Assembly (NCBI GenBank): GCA_964399345.1
Contig: CAYNQE010000001.1
Span: 1 to 64,000, forward strand
Source of the DNA: UBA2100 sp964399345
GTDB taxonomy: Bacteria > Patescibacteriota > Minisyncoccia > Phycocordibacterales > UBA2100
Length of the DNA stretch: 64,000 nt
Direction: 5' to 3'
Below, piece after piece: positions 54,067 to 59,741 of this stretch. Positions within the stretch are counted from its first letter, which is position 1, and every line of letters begins with the position of its first letter. Made by a program: the position numbers and the translations under genes. The notes under the pieces were generated by a model. It had not been told where the DNA came from, ran no database searches, and saw only the letters and a list, made by a program, of their open reading frames with translations.

Positions 54067-55557
54067 ATGAGCACAGAAAATTCAACAATTCGACCACCTG
54101 TTATTGCTATTATGGGACACGTAGACCACGGAAAGTCTGCTCTTTTGGACTACATACGAAAAACTAATGTGGTTGACTCTGAGGCCGGTGGAATTACCCA
54201 GCATGTATCAGCCTATGAAGTTGAACACGAACACGAAGGAGTGGTTAAAAAGATTACCTTCCTAGATACTCCAGGACACGAAGCTTTTGCGAAAATACGT
54301 GCAAGAGGGGCAAGTGCTGCTGACATTGCTATTTTAATAGTATCTGCCGAAGAAGGAGTGAAGCCTCAGACACTGGATGCTCTTGGCGCTATTAAAAAGT
54401 CAGGGACTCCTTACGTTGTTGCGATAAACAAAATCGACAAACCAAACGCCGATATAAATAAGACAAAATCTAGCCTGATCGAAAACGAAGTATATATTGA
54501 AGGTATGGGTGGAGATATTCCCTTCAACGAAATTTCAGCAAAAACTGGAGCTGGTGTTGATGAGCTTCTGGACACACTTCTACTAGTTGCAGAACTAGAA
54601 GAGCTTAAAGGAGATGCTTCATTACCTGCAGAAGGAGTAGTAATTGAGGCAAACCGAGATTCTAAAAAGGGAGTTGCAGCTACTCTAATTATTAAAAACG
54701 GTACCCTCTCCTCTGGAGAATTCATTGTTGCAGAAAATGCTATGGCTCCCGTTCGTATCTTTGAGGACTTTGAGGGTAACACTATAAAAGAGGCTTCTTT
54801 TTCTAGCCCTGTGCAGATAATTGGATTTGATTCTCTTCCAAGCGTAGGAAGTACCTTCAGATCATACGAGCGTAAAAAAGATGCAGAGCTTGCTCGTTCT
54901 AATGTTTCCTCAAGAAATGCCGTTGTGTCCTTAGATGAGCATGATGAGCGTGTTTTAATACCTCTTGTAATAAAAGCAGACACAACGGGAACTCTTGAGG
55001 CTATATCACACGAGATAGAAAAGTTGGGAAATGAGCGAATACTGATAAGTACAATGATTGAAGGAGTTGGAAACCTCTCAGAAGGTGACGTTCAAACCTC
55101 CCTTGCCTCATCAAACGATTCCCTGCTAATTGCGTTCAACGTTGACGTTGATCCGGCTGCAAAAGATGTCCTTATGCAGAATGAAAAAGAAGTGTATTCT
55201 TTTAATATCATCTATAAATTAAGTGAGTGGCTCTCTGAGATTATAAAGGAAAGAACTCCAAAGCGTGAAATGGAAGAGGATACTGGCGTTGCTAAAATAC
55301 TTATGTACTTCTCCGCAATGAAGAACAAATATGTTGTTGGCGGAAAAGTTAAATCTGGAGTAGTTAAAAAAGGATCTAAGGTTCGAATCAAACGAGGGGG
55401 TGAGATAATTGGGGCTGGATCTATTCTAGGACTACAAAGCGGAAAGCAAGCAACTGAATCAATAGAAAAGGACGGAGAGTTTGGTGCACAAATTGAAAGT
55501 GATGTTCAAATAGAAGTTGGAGATTCGATTGAAGCATACGAGTTGGTAATAAAATAA
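54067..55557 (+). CDS. infB: Translation initiation factor IF-2, short form
   Basis: 496 aa from ATG 54067; TTG 54049 is open upstream but unlikely. GTPase motifs IMGHVDHGKSALL (G1, 15-27), FLDTPGHEAF (G3) and AINKIDKP (G4), followed by domains II, III and the tRNA-binding domain IV. The long N-terminal region of E. coli IF-2 (890 aa) is missing, which is common in reduced genomes. rbfA starts 2 bp later. Confidence 0.96.
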   Translation: MSTENSTIRPPVIAIMGHVDHGKSALLDYIRKTNVVDSEAGGITQHVSAYEVEHEHEGVVKKITFLDTPGHEAFAKIRARGASAADIAILIVSAEEGVKPQTLDALGAIKKSGTPYVVAINKIDKPNADINKTKSSLIENEVYIEGMGGDIPFNEISAKTGAGVDELLDTLLLVAELEELKGDASLPAEGVVIEANRDSKKGVAATLIIKNGTLSSGEFIVAENAMAPVRIFEDFEGNTIKEASFSSPVQIIGFDSLPSVGSTFRSYERKKDAELARSNVSSRNAVVSLDEHDERVLIPLVIKADTTGTLEAISHEIEKLGNERILISTMIEGVGNLSEGDVQTSLASSNDSLLIAFNVDVDPAAKDVLMQNEKEVYSFNIIYKLSEWLSEIIKERTPKREMEEDTGVAKILMYFSAMKNKYVVGGKVKSGVVKKGSKVRIKRGGEIIGAGSILGLQSGKQATESIEKDGEFGAQIESDVQIEVGDSIEAYELVIK

Positions 55558-55558
55558 T

Positions 55559-55879
55559 ATGCAGGGACAAAGACAACAAAAAGTTTCCGAACAAATCGCA
55601 CATCTTGCGGCAGACTTTCTTGGACGAGAGTCTAATAGAGAGTCTCTAATAACTGTCACGCGCGCTACTATTTCTCCTGACCTTTCAAGGGCTACAATAT
55701 ATCTAACAGTTCTACCTGATACTTACCAAGATGCTGCACTGGACTTTGCAAAAAGAAAAAGGACTGAATTTAGAACTTTTGTTAAAAAACACACAGAATT
55801 GCGAAGACTTCCGTACTTTGAATTTGAGATAGATTACGGTGAAAAAAATAGACAACACTTAGACACGTTGCTAATATAA
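55559..55879 (+). CDS. rbfA: Ribosome-binding factor A
   Basis: 106 aa KH-like protein. RQQKVSEQIAHLAADFL, RATIYLTVLPD and FVKKHTELRRLPYFEFEIDYGEKNRQHLDTLL are typical. Needed for 16S rRNA maturation; the infB-rbfA order is common. Confidence 0.93.
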   Translation: MQGQRQQKVSEQIAHLAADFLGRESNRESLITVTRATISPDLSRATIYLTVLPDTYQDAALDFAKRKRTEFRTFVKKHTELRRLPYFEFEIDYGEKNRQHLDTLLI

Positions 55880-55885
55880 GTGCCT

Positions 55886-55957
55886 GGCTCGGTGGCGAAG
55901 TAGAAACGCTGGGGTTTGCAAAACCTCCATGCGCGGGTGCGATTCCCGCCCGAGCCT
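55886..55957 (+). tRNA. tRNA-Cys (GCA)
   Basis: Acceptor GGCTCGG / CCGAGCC with discriminator T, anticodon arm GGGGT-TTGCAAA-ACCTC (anticodon GCA), T arm GCGGG-TGCGATT-CCCGC. No encoded CCA. It begins 6 bp after rbfA. Confidence 0.95.
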
Positions 55958-56008
55958 CCTTAGATGGTAGAGGTATTGCAAAACTATTCCTTGTCGTCCT
56001 CTATTTGG

Positions 56009-56014
56009 TATAAT
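56009..56014 (+). promoter_or_regulatory. -10 box placed for a leaderless HNH mRNA
   Basis: TATAAT (context TTTGGTATAAT), 6 nt before ATG 56021. Confidence 0.55.
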
Positions 56015-56020
56015 AAATAA

Positions 56021-56536
56021 ATGACTCGACGATCTTGGTCCGAGAAGGACCTAGAAACTGCAGTTAATGCCTCAACTAGCGTAAGGCAGGTGCTGAGAAA
56101 GCTTAACTTAAGAGAAGCGGGTGGTAATTATGTTCAAATCCGTAAATATCTAGATGAGTTGAATATAGACTCCTCGCACTTTAGAGGCAGGGGTTGGGCG
56201 CGAGGCCTTAAAGGTATTGGTTCCCCCAGGATTCCTCTAAAGGAAATATTGGTTAAAAATAGTTCTTTCCAAAGTCACAAATTGAAAAATCGCTTATTTA
56301 AGGAAAACATAAAGTTCAGGGCTTGCGAAATGTGTAAGTGGGCTGAAATTTCCGAGGATGGTCGTCAACCTTTGGAGCTTGACCATATCAACGGGGACAG
56401 GCATGATAATCGTCTACCTAACCTAAGAATTTTGTGCCCAAATTGTCATAGCTTGCAGTCAACGCATCGGGGTAGAAATATTGGTAGATGCCGAGGTGGT
56501 GGAGTTGGTAGACACGAGAGGCTTAAAACCTCTTGA
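56021..56536 (+). CDS. HNH endonuclease whose 3' end overlaps tRNA-Leu
   Basis: 171 aa. N-terminal helical DNA-binding part (MTRRSWSEKDLETAVNASTSVRQVLRKLNL), then an HNH motif with zinc Cys pairs: CEMCKWAE ... LELDHINGDRHDNRLPNLRILCPNCHSL. The DH, N and CxxC residues are present. The frame continues into tRNA-Leu(TAA) on the same strand and stops 47 bp inside it, so the last 15 codons are tRNA sequence. A free-standing homing-type enzyme linked to the tRNA locus is the best reading. Confidence 0.88.
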   Translation: MTRRSWSEKDLETAVNASTSVRQVLRKLNLREAGGNYVQIRKYLDELNIDSSHFRGRGWARGLKGIGSPRIPLKEILVKNSSFQSHKLKNRLFKENIKFRACEMCKWAEISEDGRQPLELDHINGDRHDNRLPNLRILCPNCHSLQSTHRGRNIGRCRGGGVGRHERLKTS

Positions 56537-56575
56537 CCGTTTTTGGTCGCGCGGGTTCGAATCCCGCCCTCGGCA
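56490..56575 (+). tRNA. tRNA-Leu (TAA)
   Basis: Acceptor GCCGAGG / CCTCGGC with discriminator A, anticodon arm AGAGG-CTTAAAA-CCTCT (anticodon TAA), a long variable arm (TTGACCGTTTTTGGTCGC) and T arm GCGGG-TTCGAAT-CCCGC. Its 5' half is also the 3' end of the HNH frame. Confidence 0.96.
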
Positions 56576-56576
56576 C

Positions 56577-56820
56577 CGAAACACAATTAAGCGGTCTTTG
56601 ACCGACTTCTGGACTGTCCCCGATATACTGTACACACCCAGCTCCGCTTAGAGAGTTGGCGCAGAATTGCCACGTGCTCTCGCCGTGGGGAGTCCGCCAC
56701 CGCAGTGGCGGACAATGGACAGCACGCGGAGCGTTCCGCTTTGTTAAAGTTAATCGCTCCGCGATTGTTTCTCAAAAAAAGTTCGAGCAAATGATATAAT
56801 CTCCGCACCAAAATAAAACC
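56577..56820. other. Intergenic region with stacked hairpins, possible structured RNA
   Basis: No convincing protein gene. The sequence is unusually G+C-rich in the middle and folds into several hairpins: GTCCGCCAC-CGCA-GTGGCGGAC (56692-56713, nine perfect pairs), a GCGGA / TCCGC stem shortly after, and AATCGC-TCC-GCGATT near 56752-56766. Longer pairing of CGTGCT (about 56674) with AGCACG (about 56720) could enclose the first hairpin. It lies between tRNA-Leu(TAA) and tRNA-Lys and could be a repeat-derived element or a small RNA. Confidence 0.4.
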
Positions 56821-56821
56821 T

Positions 56822-56896
56822 GTCCGCCCTCTAGGGCTCGAACCTAGGACAATCTCCTTAAGAGGGAGCTACTCTACCAACTGAGTTAAGGGCGGA
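56822..56896 (-). tRNA. tRNA-Lys (CTT)
   Basis: On the minus strand: acceptor TCCGCCC / GGGCGGA, D arm AACTCAGTTGGTAGAGTAG, anticodon arm GCTCC-CTCTTAA-GGAGA with anticodon CTT, T arm CTAGG-TTCGAGC-CCTAG. Confidence 0.92.
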
Positions 56897-56994
56897 AGTA
56901 CCACATTCTAGTCTAAATTGATCGGTCTTTCAATACTATAAGAGTTTTCCAGTATTGGTAGTCACAAACTACCTTAGTATGCTAAACTACTAAT

Positions 56995-57630
56995 ATGGCT
57001 AAGGCACACAAGAAGATTAACATGGCCTGGTCTCCAAAATTATCTTACGCAATAGGAATAATAGCCTCTGATGGTAATTTGTCCCCTGATAGAAGGCATA
57101 TAAACATAACATCAAAAGATCTCTCTATTGTTGAAAGTTGTAAAAGCGCACTAGAGATAGATAACAAAATAGGAAGGAAGAGCCGCGAACGTTCTTCCGA
57201 AAAGGAATATTATGTCCTTCAATTTGGAAGTGTATTGTTTTATCAATTCTTGCTTGACCTGGGACTTCACCCAAACAAATCAAAAACACTGAAAAAAGTA
57301 GACGTTCCTAATGAATATTTCTCACATTTTTTACGAGGACTTATGAATGGTGATGGAACAATAACATCCTTTAAGCATCCTTATAGCAAACTACTTCAAA
57401 CAAGAATATCTTTGGCATCTGCAAGTCCGGATTTTCTAATCTGGATACACGGTAAAATACGAAAACTTGTAAATATTGAAGGTGGTTGGATATACAATGC
57501 AAAAAAGAAAAATATCTCCATGCTTACATTTGGCAAAAGAGACACTATACTAGTCTGCAAATTTATGTATAATAAATCGGCTACATACAAGCTTATGCGT
57601 AAATATGATTGCATAGAAAAGTATCTTTAA
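56995..57630 (+). CDS. LAGLIDADG homing endonuclease directly upstream of tRNA-Leu(TAG)
   Basis: 211 aa. Two LAGLIDADG-type motifs: LSYAIGIIASDGNLSP (about 16-31) and HFLRGLMNGDGTITS (about 105-120), each with the catalytic Asp, so a monomeric two-motif enzyme is expected. It ends 3 bp before tRNA-Leu on the same strand and has a TAAACT box 6 nt before the ATG. It is not within an intron. It fits a series of endonuclease genes placed in front of tRNA genes in this window. Confidence 0.9.
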   Translation: MAKAHKKINMAWSPKLSYAIGIIASDGNLSPDRRHINITSKDLSIVESCKSALEIDNKIGRKSRERSSEKEYYVLQFGSVLFYQFLLDLGLHPNKSKTLKKVDVPNEYFSHFLRGLMNGDGTITSFKHPYSKLLQTRISLASASPDFLIWIHGKIRKLVNIEGGWIYNAKKKNISMLTFGKRDTILVCKFMYNKSATYKLMRKYDCIEKYL

Positions 57631-57633
57631 GTT

Positions 57634-57718
57634 GGGCGAGTGGTGAAATTGGTATACACGCGTGGTTTAGGACCACGTTCCGCAAGGAGTGGAGGTTCAA
57701 GTCCTCTCTCGCCCACCA
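57634..57718 (+). tRNA. tRNA-Leu (TAG)
   Basis: Acceptor GGGCGAG / CTCGCCC with discriminator A and an encoded CCA (57716-57718), anticodon arm around GTGG-TTTAGGA-CCAC (anticodon TAG), variable arm, and T arm GAGG-TTCAAGT-CCTC. The left inverted repeat of the retroelement region begins 15 bp after it. Confidence 0.95.
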
Positions 57719-57732
57719 GAATAGAACTTGTC

Positions 57733-57870
57733 CGCCTACGCACTGGACGTGTCGCCTCGTTCCACTCAGCAACCTAAATACAAACTCATTCCCTTTCAAC
57801 TTTTTACGACTCCCCCAGACCCCCACCGCAGGGAAAAGGAAAGGTGAGGAAATGGTTTGTTTTTTGGTTT
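57733..57870 (+). repeat. Left inverted repeat flanking the retroelement cassette
   Basis: About 138 bp matching, in inverted orientation, 60606-60743. By hand alignment roughly four of five positions agree. Landmarks shared by both copies are CGCCTACGCA at the outer end, GTTCCACTC, CCTTTCAA, TTTTTTACG, CCCCCACCGC and a pyrimidine/purine-rich inner end. The complementary strand has two G5 tracts. Short reading frames across both copies look similar but shift frame relative to each other, so they are unlikely to be genes. Confidence 0.7.
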
Positions 57871-57886
57871 ACTACTACGTAGTTAA

Positions 57887-58885
57887 CTACTTATTTAAAT
57901 GTGTAGAAAGGGAGCGCGTGTACTCTTTTAACTCATAAGCATCTCCATGTCCGAGTAGTCCCAAGTATGATTGTAAAGTCCATTGTTTGCCATCAACTTC
58001 ACTAATTCTCTTTAACATTCTTCGTTTTGTTACACTGCGTAGTACACGGTGAGTCGGAAAGTGAACCCAACCTAGAAAGTCAACTCCTGAGGAGAATGTT
58101 TCAATGGAAGTCTTTCGTTTATGCAATTTAAGTTGTAACTCTTCTTTTAGAAACGCACCTATGCACCGATGTATTTCCAACAACTCTTGTCTGTCTCGCG
58201 AAAGAATCACAAAATCGTCAGCATAACGAATATAATATTTAGCTTTCAGTTTGTGTTTAACAAACTTATCAAGCTCATTCATATATACATTAACAAAGAG
58301 TTGCGAAGTGAGGTTACCAAGTGGTAATCCTTTTCTTTTCTCACCAGAGCTGAAACTCCCAACAATCTCTTCTAAAAGCGAAATTATATCTTTGTCAGAA
58401 ATGTGTTTCTTCAAAATATTCATTAAGATAGAGTGGCCAATGGAGGCAAAGAATTTTCGTATATCGCTTTTAAATACCCAAACTGTTTTCGTGTTGTTCT
58501 TTGAAACTTTGTTTACAAAACTGCGAAGCCGATCAATTGCTCTGTGTGTCCCTTTGTTGTTTCTGCAAGAATATGAGTCAGCGATGAACGTATTGTCAAA
58601 ATATGGATAGAGTTGTCTATATATTGCATGGTGAAATAGTCTGTCTCGCACGCTTGCCTTATGAATATTTCTTGGTTTGGGATCGGAAATGTTAAAAGCT
58701 TCGTATCTACCGTGCTTGTATGTTTTGTTTTTTAAATCTTGGTGTAATGAAAGTATGTTATCCATTAGATGTAATTGGAACTCCTGCACGTCCTTACGTT
58801 TTCGTTTACCGTTTAAGAATTCCTTCCACGCACCGAGGAGATTTTCTACACAGATGATATCATTGTAGGTATGAACAAATTTCAT
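57887..58885 (-). CDS. DGR reverse transcriptase
   Basis: 332 aa. Group-II-intron-like reverse transcriptase with the motifs KSDIRKFFASI (catalytic Asp about 141), GLPLGNLTSQLFVNVYMNELD (189-195 LGNLTSQ) and YIRYADDFVILS (YADD 221-224), then LKLHKRKTSI and VDFLGW. The LGNLTSQ form of motif 4 marks DGR reverse transcriptases (group II and retron enzymes usually have QGxxxSP). No maturase or endonuclease domain is present, and the length is typical of DGR enzymes. It copies the template repeat RNA with errors at adenines. The template (59295-59410) and target gene lie upstream on the same strand. Confidence 0.95.
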   Translation of the reverse strand: MKFVHTYNDIICVENLLGAWKEFLNGKRKRKDVQEFQLHLMDNILSLHQDLKNKTYKHGRYEAFNISDPKPRNIHKASVRDRLFHHAIYRQLYPYFDNTFIADSYSCRNNKGTHRAIDRLRSFVNKVSKNNTKTVWVFKSDIRKFFASIGHSILMNILKKHISDKDIISLLEEIVGSFSSGEKRKGLPLGNLTSQLFVNVYMNELDKFVKHKLKAKYYIRYADDFVILSRDRQELLEIHRCIGAFLKEELQLKLHKRKTSIETFSSGVDFLGWVHFPTHRVLRSVTKRRMLKRISEVDGKQWTLQSYLGLLGHGDAYELKEYTRSLSTHLNK

Positions 58886-58898
58886 CCTCAGAATCCTA

Positions 58899-58907
58899 CC
58901 CCCCCCC
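58899..58907 (+). repeat. C9 homopolymer at the reverse transcriptase/avd junction
   Basis: Nine consecutive C in an otherwise A/T-rich region. ATG 58871 (with TATCAT 7 nt upstream) reads into this tract in a frame that later stops at 58964-58966. Loss of one C would bring it into the avd frame. Confidence 0.6.
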
Positions 58908-58931
58908 TCAGCGATTTCGCAATCAAAGCTA

Positions 58932-59282
58932 ATTCCCGTTATATTAAAACTGAAAGATGTATATAGACTATGGCAGGAATATCTTGTTCATTTTCCGAAA
59001 CAAAATCGCTATACCTTAGGGAGCAAAATTGATGAAGTATTCTTGATTGCTATAGAGTACTGTTTTCTTGCCAGCTACGCCCCAAGGGATACTAAAATTA
59101 TTCATCTCAACCGCTGTATTTCGCGAGTTGACTTGCTCAAACTTCTTTTGCAACTAGCGTGGGAAATACAAGCTTTAGATACTAAAAAATATACAGTACT
59201 TAGTGAGCAACTACAGGAAGTTGGAAGAATGCTTGGTGGGTGGAGAAAGGGGTTGGAAGTTAAAAACTCCCCACAAAAGTGA
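58932..59282 (+). CDS. avd: Avd-like DGR accessory protein (four-helix bundle), start uncertain
   Basis: About 116 aa are open from 58932. The sequence IPVILKLKDVYRLWQEY, HFPKQNRYTLGSKIDEVF, ISRVDLLKLLLQLAWEIQALD and LSEQLQEVGRMLGGWRKGL matches the four-helix Avd/S23-like proteins that bind DGR reverse transcriptases. The first normal start codon in frame (TTG 59043) would cut off the first helix and a half. No ATG/GTG/TTG is found further upstream in this frame before a stop at 58872; ATG 58871 reaches it only after a one-base shift in the C9 tract. Avd forms a basic pentamer that helps the enzyme use the template RNA. The gene is antisense to the other DGR parts. Confidence 0.75.
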   Translation: MPVILKLKDVYRLWQEYLVHFPKQNRYTLGSKIDEVFLIAIEYCFLASYAPRDTKIIHLNRCISRVDLLKLLLQLAWEIQALDTKKYTVLSEQLQEVGRMLGGWRKGLEVKNSPQK

Positions 59283-59294
59283 GGAGAAATATGT

Positions 59295-59410
59295 GCAGTA
59301 GCTAAAGACACGGTTGCCAGCATTCCAGACATTGCCGTCAAGCGGATTCGCATTGAAGTTCCACTTGGAATCGTCGGAGTTCCAGTTCGCGTTGACCACG
59401 AAGCCTTCAC
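59295..59410 (-). repeat. DGR template repeat (TR)
   Basis: 116 bp, offset by exactly 450 bp from the variable repeat 59745-59860. On the minus strand it has nine Asn codons (AAC/AAT), the standard TR codon bias that avoids stops after A mutation. In 59301-59410, 14 positions differ from the variable repeat: 13 are A in the template (59314, 323, 324, 332, 333, 347, 353, 360, 371, 381, 386, 392, 407) and one is G (59396). The 3' end CGTGTCTTTAGCTACTGC is unchanged except at 59300 (T in TR, A in VR), which fits an IMH*/IMH pair. Confidence 0.95.
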
Positions 59411-59667
59411 TCGTAATGTGACCAATACCATCTGTACCACCACCCATTGAATATTCTCTGGGCTGTATATTATTCAGGACGTTATAAATCCTTCAGTATC
59501 AATCACCAACTGCATTTATTTTTTCAGAGATACAACAGATATACTCTTGGAGAAACCATAGTCTAACTCCAACTCTGACATTTGTTTTACCTAAAGCTTC
59601 TTGCCCGAGCCATAACCAGAACATAATAAAAACTTCGTTTTGCAGTATAGCAAAATCCCTTATGTGT

Positions 59668-59707
59668 AAAAATAGCCCCTCAAACGCTTGAAGCGTCAAA
59701 GGGGCTA
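59668..59707 (-). terminator. Rho-independent terminator downstream of the DGR target gene
   Basis: TAGCCCCT (59673-59680) pairs with AGGGGCTA (59700-59707), with an inner ACGCT / AGCGT stem. On the minus strand the stem is followed by TTTTT (59668-59672). It lies 35 bp after the target stop and would separate the target mRNA from the template RNA. Confidence 0.82.
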
Positions 59708-59722
59708 AGGGACAAAGGACTG

Positions 59723-59737
59723 AAGGACTCAGTCCTT
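59723..59737 (-). repeat. Hairpin just downstream of the variable repeat
   Basis: AAGGACT-C-AGTCCTT is a perfect 7-bp palindrome with a one-base centre, 5 bp after the stop codon of the target gene. An additional AAGGACT copy at 59715-59721 offers an alternative pairing. In well-studied DGRs a short hairpin/cruciform placed after the VR aids target recognition; this one fits in position. Confidence 0.55.
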
Positions 59738-59741
59738 AGGT

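Larger units (their letters stand above)
59411..59741. other. Spacer between template and variable repeats
   Basis: No convincing gene. It holds the target terminator (59668-59707) and the hairpin after the variable repeat (59723-59737). A reading frame through the template (59211-59447, minus) and another at 59499-59699 (minus) lack support. A promoter for template RNA, if separate, should lie at about 59420-59500; several TATA-like sequences are there but none has a good partner. Confidence 0.4.

Noticed and set aside
56587..56811. 74-codon frame on the minus strand between tRNA-Leu and tRNA-Lys
   Set aside because: The region is made of hairpins; the frame follows from base composition and has no conserved features.
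57593..57938. Frames on both strands around tRNA-Leu(TAG) and the left repeat
   Set aside because: They include the tRNA itself and repeat sequence; no protein-like features.
57887..58885. Reverse transcriptase as part of a group II intron or retron
   Set aside because: No maturase/endonuclease domain, no intron domains V/VI seen, motif 4 is of the LGNLTSQ type, and a TR/VR pair explains it.
59211..59447. Open frame through the template repeat, as if a second target protein
   Set aside because: Its similarity to the target ends exactly with the repeat; the remainder is antisense to avd. The Asn-rich codons are explained by the TR function.
59499..59699. 66-codon frame between TR and VR (minus)
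   Set aside because: It overlaps the target terminator, and there is no start signal or recognisable sequence.
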